A stretch of 9,747 nucleotides of DNA from Pseudomonadota bacterium (GCA_023430145.1 JAEZCD010000290.1:1-9747), one strand, 5' to 3'; positions 1-5,839 are shown, counted from the stretch's first letter. Notes: generated by a model from the sequence alone, not told the origin. Program-made: numbers and translations.

Positions 1-16
1 GGCCTCTTTCGAGGCC
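1..16. terminator. Small hairpin at the left edge, possible terminator
   Basis: GGCCTC, loop TTTC, GAGGCC: a perfect 6-bp GC-rich stem. It lies about 70 bases beyond the stop of the minus-strand peptidase gene, so it could end that transcript or one entering from the left. No T-run follows on the minus strand, and its left context is cut off by the window edge. Confidence 0.25.
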
Positions 17-87
17 GGCCCGTTCGCGAAGCCCGGTCCGTGGGGACGGGGGAGGGGGGACGGTTTCCGGACCCCGCGAATGTCAGC

Positions 88-711
88 TCACTGCGCGGTC
101 GCCACGCCGATCGAGGAGGGCGTCTCGCCGACCATCACCCAGGCGTTCGGGTCGCGCTCGGACTGCCGCTTGACGTAGCGGTATTCGGTGCGGTCCCAGG
201 GCAGGATGTCGTCGCGCTGGTTGTCGAGCACGAGGTCGCCGCGATCGGTGACGACCGTCAGCACCGCGTGGCCGTCGCCCTTCTGGTCGCGCACCACGGT
301 GATCAGCAGCGCCTGCCGGGGGAAGCCGGCCTCCATCAGGAGCTTGCGCTTGGCGAGCACGTAGTCCTCGCAGTCGCCGGCCTCGCCCGGATAGGTCCAG
401 TGCTCGGCCTTGCCGTAGAGCTCCTGGTCGGTCTTCGGCGCGATGCGCGTGTTCAGCAGCCGGTTGACACGGTCGAGCTCGCGCAAGGAACGGCGCGTCA
501 GCTTGACCGGCTCGGGCGCCGCGGCGGCCACGGCGCAATCGCGCGGAAAGGATCTGCAGAACTGGACGTAGCCGACCGGCGGCCGTGCGGCGCCGATCAC
601 CGTCATCGACGAAGCGGCGGCGAGCTCCTGCGCCGTGGCCGGTGCCTGGACTATTGCGCTTGCCAGCATCGAGCCGATGACGCATGTTGCCCTAAGTATC
701 GTCTTGAACAT
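88..711 (-). CDS. Transglutaminase-like cysteine peptidase (BTLCP, peptidase family C93), secreted
   Basis: A 207-aa bacterial transglutaminase-like cysteine proteinase; LapG, the periplasmic protease that cuts surface adhesins when c-di-GMP falls, is the best-known member. The catalytic triad is visible: Cys114 in GDCEDY, His148 in GDGHAVL and Asp163 in VLDNQ. Residues 1-27 look like a signal peptide (basic start, hydrophobic stretch, ATA before a Gln), so export to the periplasm is expected. I chose the ATG at 711 because GGGGAG lies 6 bases upstream; an ATG 13 codons further out lacks this and would put polar residues before the signal peptide. The gene follows a PAS and a PilZ gene on the same strand but is separated from them by about 420 bp of repeats, so cotranscription is uncertain. 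The substrate cannot be read from the sequence. No large adhesin, LapD-type receptor or type I exporter is in the window. Confidence 0.9.
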   Translation of the reverse strand: MFKTILRATCVIGSMLASAIVQAPATAQELAAASSMTVIGAARPPVGYVQFCRSFPRDCAVAAAAPEPVKLTRRSLRELDRVNRLLNTRIAPKTDQELYGKAEHWTYPGEAGDCEDYVLAKRKLLMEAGFPRQALLITVVRDQKGDGHAVLTVVTDRGDLVLDNQRDDILPWDRTEYRYVKRQSERDPNAWVMVGETPSSIGVATAQ

Positions 712-926
712 TACGTGCTCCCCAGTCCCCAGAGCTGTAATGTCCCACAAGTACTTTGAGATCGATCTAAGTAGCGCAGTCAGATTGTGCGCATTTGATT
801 CAAAGATCGGAAACCATGCTTGTTGTCGAGTGATTCACCTCGACGGGTCTTTTCCGGCGGCGGCGTGACAGGTTATCCGGGCGCGAGGCGGCGGTTCGTC
901 TCGCCCGGTGCGAGAGCGCGCCTTCC
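712..926. other. Intergenic region upstream of the BTLCP gene, locally AT-richer
   Basis: No convincing gene. About 740-830 is clearly richer in A and T than the surrounding DNA and should hold the promoter of the minus-strand peptidase gene. Short palindromes are present: AAGTACTT near 750, GATCGATC near 763, and TTTGATTCAAA at 794-804 (5-bp arms around one base). No -35/-10 pair stands out on the minus strand. From about 850 the composition returns to the GC-rich norm and nothing further is seen. Confidence 0.4.
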
Positions 927-1040
927 CGTCATCCTGCGCGAAAGCGCAGCTCGATCGTCATCCTGCGCGAAAGCGCAGGATCCAACTTCCTACGTGGCAT
1001 GCGCGGGTAGATGGATCCTGCGCTTTCGCGCAGGCTGACG
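927..1040. repeat. Palindromic intergenic element: two direct copies and one inverted copy
   Basis: A unit beginning CGTCATCCTGCGCGAAAGCG occurs at 927-949 and again at 956-984; the first 23 bases are identical in both. A third copy lies inverted at 1012-1040. The segments 962-984 and 1012-1034 are perfect 23-bp inverted repeats with a 27-base spacer. Each unit also folds on itself (CTGCGC, GAAA or similar loop, GCGCAG). This is the layout of bacterial interspersed mosaic (REP/BIME-like) elements. In RNA it could form one long hairpin between the PilZ gene and the BTLCP gene and so separate their transcripts. No REP-associated transposase gene is in the window. From 1041 to 1133 nothing is seen. 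Confidence 0.85.
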
Positions 1041-1133
1041 AGCGGAGGGGGAGAAAAGACGCGGCGATGGAGGATTATCGACCGAGTCGCGAAGGGGGAC
1101 TGCGGACGGGTCGGCGGGTAACGAGCGGAAATC

Positions 1134-1733
1134 TCAGTCGAAGCCTTCCTCGAGCTGGTCGATCTCCTGGACGCGCGTGAACTCGATGGCGATGCCGCCG
1201 TCGATGTGACGCGCCACCTTGGCCTGCGTGCGGCCGAGCAGGATGGGCGTGCCGACCGGCGGCTGCAGCTCGACCTCGATGCTGGCGCCGATGAGGGAGA
1301 TGTCGAGCACGCGGCACGGATGGCTCTTGCCGTCCGGCAGCACGAGGTCGGTGCGCGCGTTGCGCGGCACGATCCGGTCGTAGCGGCGCTCGTCGGCGAG
1401 GCCGAGAATGTGCCGATTGGCGAGCCAGGTGAGCTGCGCGGCGAGCTTGTCGCGCTTGCGCGCGGTCGCCGCGATCGTCATCGCGAAGCCGTGCGGCACG
1501 TGGCGGACGATGGTGCCCTCGATGCGGCCGATCTGGTCGAGATAGGCGACGACGCGCTCCTGCGCCTGGCCGAGCACCGGTGCGAGGAGCCGCACGCCGC
1601 CGGGCGACATGTCGATCGTCTGGCAGGGATATTCCTGGCGCGTCGAGGCGAGCATGTAGCGCCCGAGCAGCGCGACTTTGACGCGCTGATGACGGCGGCG
1701 CATGTCCATGAGCGGGCGCGGCGACGGCAGCAT
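1134..1733 (-). CDS. Tandem PilZ-domain protein, predicted c-di-GMP receptor
   Basis: A 199-aa cytoplasmic protein without signal peptide or membrane segment. It has two PilZ domains, each with both parts of the c-di-GMP-binding signature: R13-xxx-R17 with DMSPGG (41-46), and R106-xxx-R110 with DISLIG (134-139). Both domains therefore look able to bind the nucleotide. The linker around 80-100 is rich in basic residues, then LTWLAN. Tandem-PilZ proteins of this size are familiar in rhizobia, where PilZ receptors affect motility and surface polysaccharide; that role is knowledge of the family, not visible here. The start at 1733 has a weak GGA/GAG upstream; ATGs at 1709 and 1703 have no better site and the latter starts very close to the first Arg motif. 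The gene lies 72 bp downstream of the PAS gene on the same strand and is probably cotranscribed or driven from that gap. Confidence 0.88.
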   Translation of the reverse strand: MLPSPRPLMDMRRRHQRVKVALLGRYMLASTRQEYPCQTIDMSPGGVRLLAPVLGQAQERVVAYLDQIGRIEGTIVRHVPHGFAMTIAATARKRDKLAAQLTWLANRHILGLADERRYDRIVPRNARTDLVLPDGKSHPCRVLDISLIGASIEVELQPPVGTPILLGRTQAKVARHIDGGIAIEFTRVQEIDQLEEGFD

Positions 1734-1805
1734 CTCGATCCGGGGTAGCGTGCTGCGCGCGCGGGTAGGCGGGCGCCCGATCCGCCAAGCCTAAGGTGTC
1801 GGCGG

Positions 1806-1821
1806 TTAACGGCTCGTTAGC
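1806..1821. promoter_or_regulatory. Possible CtrA-like box upstream of the PilZ gene
   Basis: TTAA, seven bases, TTAG, then C, one mismatch from the alphaproteobacterial CtrA consensus TTAA-N7-TTAA. It covers the last codons and stop of the PAS gene and lies 72 bp before the PilZ start codon, a reasonable promoter distance. The minus-strand reading uses the Leu codon CTA, rare in such GC-rich DNA. One site with one mismatch can easily be chance. Confidence 0.25.
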
Positions 1822-2444
1822 TTTTGCGCGCGTGCGAGGGTACGGCCGAGCCCGCCCTCGAGCACGCGCAGCCAGGACGCACGGGGCGCCGCGCCGGCCG
1901 CCGGAGCGGTCGCCGTCTCGGGGCCGCGCTCGAAATCGCTGCGCCGGCCGCTCGGCCACAGGATGCGCAGCGACCGCAGCGACAGCTCGCGCACGAACGT
2001 CATCTCGGCGAGCGCTCCGCCCTCGAGAATGCCGAGCGAGCCGATCAGGCGGCGGTGCGCCGGCCCCTCGCGCCGCAGCGGCAGCAGCAAGATCTCGGCC
2101 TCGATCCGGCCCTCGACCTTCTCGGTCGCCGCCTCGACCCCGGCGATGGCGACCGCGGCGTCGTCGACCACCGCCGCCACCATGTCCCGGATGGAGCGGC
2201 GATCTGCTTCGGCGAACAGCTCCAGCAGCGGCCGCTCGCGCAGCTCGCGGCCGAACAGGTCGCAGACCCGCGTGCCCGCGAGCTGGAACGGCAGGCCGCG
2301 CTCGATGACGGCATCGATCACGAAGAGGCTGCCGAGCACGCCCGACAGCGCCACCGGATCGACGCGCGATTGGTCGGGCGCCGCCCGTGCCCCGCGCAGG
2401 CGGTCCCAATAGGCATGCAGTTCCCGGCTCGCCGGATGCTTCAA
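1806..2444 (-). CDS. PAS domain protein of the PAS_5 family
   Basis: A 212-aa soluble protein of the alphaproteobacterial PAS_5 type (Pfam family, assigned from memory). Marks are the N-terminal ELHAYWDRLRGAR, the central LPFQLAGTRVCDLFGRELR (51-69) followed by RPLLELF, and LLPL then IGSLGIL near 120-140. The C-terminal part (about 175-192) is an Ala/Pro-rich stretch, then a basic tail. PAS domains sense small ligands, redox or protein partners; no output domain is attached, and the ligand is unknown. I chose the TTG at 2444: GGGAGAAG lies just upstream with ideal spacing, and KHPASREL following it matches how the family begins. Reading further out is possible but would translate palindromic repeat DNA. 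It is the first gene of a minus-strand set with the PilZ gene 72 bp downstream. Confidence 0.82.
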   Translation of the reverse strand: MKHPASRELHAYWDRLRGARAAPDQSRVDPVALSGVLGSLFVIDAVIERGLPFQLAGTRVCDLFGRELRERPLLELFAEADRRSIRDMVAAVVDDAAVAIAGVEAATEKVEGRIEAEILLLPLRREGPAHRRLIGSLGILEGGALAEMTFVRELSLRSLRILWPSGRRSDFERGPETATAPAAGAAPRASWLRVLEGGLGRTLARAQKLTSR

Positions 2445-2448
2445 GCGT

Positions 2449-2456
2449 CTTCTCCC
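2449..2456 (-). promoter_or_regulatory. Strong ribosome binding site that sets the TTG start of the PAS gene
   Basis: On the minus strand the sequence is GGGAGAAG-ACGC-TTG. The GGAG core sits 7 bases before the TTG. It decides between this start and in-frame starts more than 100 codons upstream. Confidence 0.7.
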
Positions 2457-2620
2457 GGCGCAGCCGCCGTCCCGCGATGGGACGTCCGGCGAGCGCCGCC
2501 CTCTTTCCGGGCGGAGGCTGCAGCGCGCGTGCCATCGCAGGGTGCCATTGCGAGTTCGGCACCGGCCTTTGGCGGACCCGGGTGGACGAAACTCGCTCGT
2601 AGCCCTATCCCATCTCCTCC

Positions 2621-2698
2621 TCATTGCCGGGCTCGTCCCGGCAATCCAGTCTCTAGGGCCGAAGAGAAGGCTGGATTGCGGGACAAGCCCGGCAATGA
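2621..2698. repeat. Paired inverted palindromic element (REP/BIME-like)
   Basis: The left arm 2621-2649 starts TCATTGCCGGGCT and ends GCAATCCAG. The right arm 2671-2698 is its reverse complement with one substitution and one single-base gap. The spacer is 21 bases. Each arm also contains its own small palindrome (GCCGGG, loop, CCCGGC). The two arms together would form a hairpin of about 28 bp in RNA or single-stranded DNA. Confidence 0.85.
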
Positions 2699-2742
2699 GG
2701 GAGAGAGTTAAGTCGCGAGGGGAGACGGGCGCCGGAGGAGAA

Positions 2743-2774
2743 CCTGGATTGCTTCGCTGCGCTCGCAATGACGA
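2743..2774. repeat. Single copy of the ATTGCTTCGC...GCAATGAC palindromic element
   Basis: CCTGGATTGCTTCGCTGCGC followed by TCGCAATGACGAG: a palindrome with ATTGC/GCAAT ends. Elements of this wording are widely repeated between genes in Bradyrhizobium-type genomes (from memory). It lies only about 65 bp before the rhomboid start. Confidence 0.75.
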
Positions 2775-2839
2775 GGCGGCCGGCCCCCCGGGGCACTTTT
2801 GCGCTTGTCTTCGGCGCGCCGATCCCCCAGCTAGGCGGG

Positions 2840-3610
2840 GTGAGTGATCCCTACAGGCCGCGCCCGACGCGGGAACCCGCGTTCAACCTCCCGGGCGTCG
2901 TGCTCGGCTCGCTCCTGGTGCTGGCCGGGATCCACGCGGTGCGCGTGCTGCTCCTGTCGGCGGAGACCGACGTCGAGGTTCTGCTGTACTTCGCCTTCAT
3001 CCCGGCCCGCTACGGGACGGAGTATGCGGGCGTGCTGCCGGGCGGCGCCGCGGCCGACGTCTGGACCTTCGTCAGCTACGCGCTGCTGCACGGCGATATC
3101 ACCCATCTCGCGGTCAACTGCCTCTGGCTCGCCGCCTTCGGCAGTGCCGTCGCCTGGCGCTTCGGCACGGCGCGCTTCCTCCTCTTCTCGGCGGCAGCGG
3201 CCGCCGCCGGGGCCGGGCTGCATCTGTTCATGCACGAGGGCGAGCTGGTGCCGATGATCGGCGCCTCGGCGGCGATCTCGGGCCAGATGGCGGCGGCGAT
3301 CCGCTTCGCCTTCCGCGACGGCGGGCCGCTCGGCGCCATCCGCGGCCAGGGGCGGGCCGCCTTCCAGGCTCCGGCCGAGGGTCTCCTCGAGGCCCTGCGG
3401 CAGCCGCAGGTGATGATCTTCCTGCTCGTCTGGTTCGGGCTGAACCTCTTGTTCGGCCTCGGCGGCGCCACCATTCCCGGCGCCGAGGAGGCGGACATCG
3501 CCTGGGAGGCGCATGTCGGCGGCTTCCTGTTCGGCCTCGTCGGCTTCCGCCTGTTCGATCCGATCCCGCCCGCCCCGCGGCTTGCTCCCGGGGCCGCTCG
3601 GAGGCCATGA
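2840..3610 (+). CDS. Rhomboid family intramembrane serine protease
   Basis: A 256-aa inner-membrane protein with about six hydrophobic segments (roughly 18-39, 75-100, 111-131, 138-158, 190-212, 222-240). Catalytic features of rhomboids are visible: HGDITHLAVN in the second segment (His84, His89, Asn93), the nucleophile Ser143 in IGASAAISG, and His225 in AHVGGFLFG. The protease cuts transmembrane helices of other proteins within the membrane; the substrate is unknown. The serine motif is GASA, not the textbook GxSG. The loop between segments 4 and 5 (about 159-188) is long and polar. The GTG at 2840 is chosen because SDPYRPRPTREP resembles the N-terminus of relatives; an ATG at 2768 would begin inside the palindromic repeat. 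The ribosome site is poor (AGGCGGG almost touching the GTG). Confidence 0.9.
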   Translation: MSDPYRPRPTREPAFNLPGVVLGSLLVLAGIHAVRVLLLSAETDVEVLLYFAFIPARYGTEYAGVLPGGAAADVWTFVSYALLHGDITHLAVNCLWLAAFGSAVAWRFGTARFLLFSAAAAAAGAGLHLFMHEGELVPMIGASAAISGQMAAAIRFAFRDGGPLGAIRGQGRAAFQAPAEGLLEALRQPQVMIFLLVWFGLNLLFGLGGATIPGAEEADIAWEAHVGGFLFGLVGFRLFDPIPPAPRLAPGAARRP

Positions 3611-3699
3611 TCGGCCATGCAGTGCCGCGGGAGGCCCGCGGCGCGGAGCAACGCCGTCAAACGCGCCGCGTACGAGAAGGCGCGGCGGGAGGAGGGGCG

Positions 3700-4131
3700 A
3701 TGACAGTCTCGATGATACTGGCCCGCAAGGGGAGGGACGTCGTCACGGTCGGACCGGACGAGACGCTCGAAGAGGTGGCGAGGGTGCTGACCGACCGCGG
3801 CATCGGCGCCGTGATCGTGACCACCGGCGAGGGAGCGATCGCCGGCATCCTATCGGAGCGTGACATCGTCAAGGCGGTGGCGAAGGCCGGCGGCGGCGCG
3901 CTCGGCGATGCCGCATCGGCGCACATGACGCGGAAGGTCGAGACGGCGACGCCGGCCTCGACCGTCAACGAGGTCATGGAGCGCATGACGCACGGAAAGT
4001 TCCGGCACGTGCCGATCCTCGAGCACGGCAGGCTCGCCGGCATCCTGTCGATCGGCGACGTGGTGAAGCACCGCCTCGCCGAGATCGAGGCCGACGCCTC
4101 GGCGATGCGGGATTATATCGCGACGGCGTGA
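3700..4131 (+). CDS. Stand-alone two-CBS-domain protein
   Basis: A 143-aa soluble protein made almost only of two CBS domains: about 8-63 (VVTVGPDETLEEVARVL ... GILSERDIVKAV) and about 73-128 (ATPASTVNEVMERM ... GRLAGILSIGDVVKHRL). CBS pairs bind adenine nucleotides (AMP, ATP, SAM) and usually regulate a partner; here no catalytic domain is attached, so the partner is unknown. Length and layout match a common rhizobial family. The ATG at 3700 has GGGAGGAGG a few bases upstream, which is the strongest ribosome site in the region. A longer reading from 3607 would overlap the rhomboid stop and has no support. The 89-bp gap after the rhomboid gene shows no repeat or terminator, so cotranscription is possible. 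Confidence 0.9.
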   Translation: MTVSMILARKGRDVVTVGPDETLEEVARVLTDRGIGAVIVTTGEGAIAGILSERDIVKAVAKAGGGALGDAASAHMTRKVETATPASTVNEVMERMTHGKFRHVPILEHGRLAGILSIGDVVKHRLAEIEADASAMRDYIATA

Positions 4132-4164
4132 GGCCGGCGCGGAGGGGCGGGACTCCCAGCGCAG

Positions 4165-4236
4165 CCGCTCGTCCCCGCGAAAGCGGGGACCCAGCAGAAA
4201 CCGGCTCCTGGATCCCCGCTTTCCGGGGATGAGCGG
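4165..4236. repeat. Paired hairpin element between convergent genes, likely also a two-way terminator
   Basis: First hairpin 4171-4190: GTCCCCGC, loop GAAA, GCGGGGAC, a perfect 8-bp stem. Second hairpin 4212-4230: ATCCCCG, loop CTTTC, CGGGGAT. The whole left unit (CGCTCGTCCCCGCGAAAGCG onward, to CCCAG) is the imperfect reverse complement of the right unit (CTGGATCCCC to GAGCG), so the two can also pair as one long stem. It lies between the ends of the CBS gene (plus) and hisI (minus), where a bidirectional terminator is expected. Confidence 0.85.
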
Positions 4237-4254
4237 AGCCCCTTTTCGCCGCCC

Positions 4255-4644
4255 CTATTCGTTCGTGAATACGAGCCGGCGGCCCTCCGCCGGGGCGGCG
4301 CCGAGCGGGATTCTCCGGTAGAAGCAGGACCTGCGACCCGTATGGCAGGCGCCGCCGTCGCCGCCGACCCGCACTCTCAGCACGAGCGCGTCCTGGTCGC
4401 AGTCGATCAGGAGCTCCTCGACCGCCTGCGTCTGCCCGCTGGTGGCGCCCTTGCGCCACAGCTCGCCGCGCGAGCGCGACCAGTAATGCGCTTCGCGGGT
4501 CTGGATCGTCCGCGCCAGCGCCTCGGCGTTCATGTGCGCGACCATCAGAACCGCGCCGGTGACGGCATCCACCGCGACCGCCGTCAAGAGCCCGTCGCGA
4601 TCGAACTTCGGCGTGAGCTCGGTCGTCTCCTCGGCAGCGGCCAT
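4255..4644 (-). CDS. hisI: Phosphoribosyl-AMP cyclohydrolase
   Basis: A 129-aa cytoplasmic enzyme of histidine synthesis that opens the adenine ring of phosphoribosyl-AMP to give ProFAR. Family motifs are clear: HYWSRSRGELWRKGATSGQ (53-71), the Mg-binding DCDQDALVLRV (81-91), and ACHTGRRSCFYR (99-110). Cys82, Cys100 and Cys107 are the expected Zn ligands. The length is that of the single-domain enzyme; there is no fused HisE (phosphoribosyl-ATP pyrophosphatase). It starts 4 bp after the folE stop and must be cotranscribed and probably translationally coupled with it. Its product step is far from folate synthesis; both enzymes are Zn-dependent hydrolases of purine-nucleotide rings, which may explain the pairing but is inference. 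No other his gene is in the window. Confidence 0.96.
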   Translation of the reverse strand: MAAAEETTELTPKFDRDGLLTAVAVDAVTGAVLMVAHMNAEALARTIQTREAHYWSRSRGELWRKGATSGQTQAVEELLIDCDQDALVLRVRVGGDGGACHTGRRSCFYRRIPLGAAPAEGRRLVFTNE

Positions 4645-4648
4645 CGGC

Positions 4649-5281
4649 TCAGGGGCGTTCCGGCGCGCGGACGAGGGTGAGGAAGCGCGCCTGCTCGGCC
4701 GGATCGTCCTGGAAGACGCCGGTGAAGCGCATCGTTACCGTCGAGGCGCCCGGCTTCTGCACGCCGCGCATCGTCATGCACATGTGCTCGGCTTCGACCA
4801 GCACGGCGACACCCTTCGGCTGCAGGGCGGTCTGGATCGCGTCGGCGATCTGTGCGGTCAGCCGCTCCTGCGTCTGCAGGCGGCGGGCGAAGGCGTCGAC
4901 GACGCGCGCCAGCTTCGACAGGCCGACGACGCCCCGGTTGGGGAAATAGGCGATATGCGCCTGGCCGCGCATTGGCAGCATGTGGTGCTCGCAGTGCGAG
5001 GCGAAGGGGATGGCGCGGACGAGCACGAGGTCGTCGTAGCCCGCGGTCTCCTCGAAGATCTTCTCGAGGAACTTCGCCGGGTCCTCGCGGTAGCCGGCGA
5101 AGAGCTCGCCATAGGCGTCGAGCACGCGGCCCGGGGTCGAGGCGACGCCCTGCCGCGTCGGATCGTCGCCGGCCCAGGCGATCAGGGTCCGCACGGCCGC
5201 CTCGGCTTCCTCGCGCGAGGGGCGCGAAGCCGCCGGATGGGGGTGGATGGTCGCGCTCGGCTTTCGGACTGCGTCTGTCAT
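4649..5281 (-). CDS. folE: GTP cyclohydrolase I
   Basis: A 210-aa enzyme converting GTP to 7,8-dihydroneopterin triphosphate, the entry to tetrahydrofolate and, in many bacteria, to queuosine. Zn ligands are in place: Cys97 and His100 in SHCEHHML and Cys168 in EHMCMTMRGVQKPG, exactly 13 residues before the E. coli numbers (110, 113, 181). GRVLDAYGELF, LSKLARVVDAFARR and QTQERLT are also typical. The first 20 or so residues are a variable extension, as is usual. The ATG at 5281 has GGGAG five bases upstream. It is the first gene of a two-gene unit with hisI and is divergent from the IscU-like gene across 114 bp. Being the Zn-dependent FolE1 type, it can be affected by zinc supply; no Zur box was recognised. 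Confidence 0.97.
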   Translation of the reverse strand: MTDAVRKPSATIHPHPAASRPSREEAEAAVRTLIAWAGDDPTRQGVASTPGRVLDAYGELFAGYREDPAKFLEKIFEETAGYDDLVLVRAIPFASHCEHHMLPMRGQAHIAYFPNRGVVGLSKLARVVDAFARRLQTQERLTAQIADAIQTALQPKGVAVLVEAEHMCMTMRGVQKPGASTVTMRFTGVFQDDPAEQARFLTLVRAPERP

Positions 5282-5321
5282 AAAAGCTCCCGCCCGCCTG
5301 CGCGGACCGACGAGCCGGCTC

Positions 5322-5356
5322 CTGTCGCGGCGAGCCAGCCGGTCATATATAGGCGA
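5322..5356. promoter_or_regulatory. Possible overlapping divergent promoters (folE and IscU-like gene)
   Basis: On the plus strand CTGTCG (5322-5327) and TATATA (5346-5351) are 18 bases apart. On the minus strand the same site reads CCTATATATG, a fair -10 box, with TTCGTC about 16 bases upstream of it. The TATATA is its own reverse complement, so both directions could share it. It is the only AT-rich spot in this 114-bp gap. The -35 matches are weak. Confidence 0.35.
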
Positions 5357-5395
5357 TGGCCGGCGTAGACGAACCCCGCCGGGTGACGGACAGCC

Positions 5396-5839
5396 ATGCT
5401 CGATGACATTTACAACCGTCGCATCCTACAGCTCGCCGGCGAGATCCCGCGGATCGGCCGGCTTCCGGCGCCCGACGCGACGGCGACGGCGCACTCCAAG
5501 CTCTGCGGCTCGACCGTCACCGTCGATCTGTCGATGGACGGCGACGTCGTCACCGACTTCGCGCACGACGTCAAGGCCTGCGCGCTCGGCCAGGCCTCGT
5601 CCTCGATCATGGCCCGCAACATAGTCGGCTCGACCGCGGACGAGTTGCGGCAGGTGCGCGAGACGATGCAGGGCATGCTCAAGGACTGGGGCCCGGCGCC
5701 GGGCGGCAAATGGTCCGATCTCGCCGTGCTGGAGCCGGTGCGCGACTACAAGGCGCGGCATGCGTCGGTGATGCTGACCTTCGACGCGGTGGTGGACGCG
5801 ATCGGCCAGATCGAGCGCGCGCGGGTGCCGGCCGAATGA
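5396..5839 (+). CDS. IscU/NifU-like Fe-S scaffold family protein, degenerate ligand set
   Basis: A 147-aa soluble protein of the IscU/NifU_N fold family, whose members hold nascent Fe-S clusters. Seen: an N-terminal MLDDIYNRRIL helix, Cys37 in KLCGSTV, Cys62 in KACALGQASSSIMA, and the C-terminal VRDYKARHASVML. In E. coli IscU the equivalent positions are Cys37-Gly-Asp39, Cys63 and His105-Cys106. Here the Asp is Ser39 and the third Cys is Ala123 (RHAS against IHCS), while the His (His122) remains. Two of three ligand cysteines are kept, so normal scaffolding is doubtful. It may be a clade-wide alphaproteobacterial paralogue; I cannot test that here. The ATG at 5396 has GGA about 8 bases upstream. 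Its stop overlaps the yidD start (ATGA), so the two are cotranslated. No iscS, sufB/C or hsc genes are near. Confidence 0.88.
   Translation: MLDDIYNRRILQLAGEIPRIGRLPAPDATATAHSKLCGSTVTVDLSMDGDVVTDFAHDVKACALGQASSSIMARNIVGSTADELRQVRETMQGMLKDWGPAPGGKWSDLAVLEPVRDYKARHASVMLTFDAVVDAIGQIERARVPAE

Larger units (their letters stand above)
2445..2839. other. Divergent intergenic region between the PAS and rhomboid genes
   Basis: About 395 bp with no convincing gene. The left part (2457-2610) is GC-rich single-copy DNA without an evident promoter. The right part holds two repeat elements, listed separately. Promoters for both flanking genes should lie here, but I see no clear -35/-10 pair. Confidence 0.5.

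Noticed and set aside
40..759. Plus-strand open frame over the BTLCP gene
   Set aside because: The minus strand carries the catalytic triad and a signal peptide; the plus reading has no recognisable features.
927..1040. CRISPR array
   Set aside because: Only two direct copies with a 6-base spacing plus an inverted copy; each unit is self-palindromic. No cas gene is present.
1075..2562. Long minus-strand open frame (495 codons) across the PilZ and PAS genes
   Set aside because: It is an alternate-frame reading of two well-recognised genes, very rich in Arg and Ala, as is normal for stop-poor GC-rich DNA.
2445..2768. N-terminal extension of the PAS protein
   Set aside because: The added residues translate the palindromic elements, and a well-spaced GGGAGAAG supports the TTG at 2444.
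2768..2839. Upstream ATG start for the rhomboid
   Set aside because: It falls inside the repeat element; the residues after the GTG at 2840 look like the natural N-terminus.
3607..3699. Longer start for the CBS protein overlapping the rhomboid stop
   Set aside because: The extra 31 residues look non-coding, and the ATG at 3700 has an excellent ribosome site.
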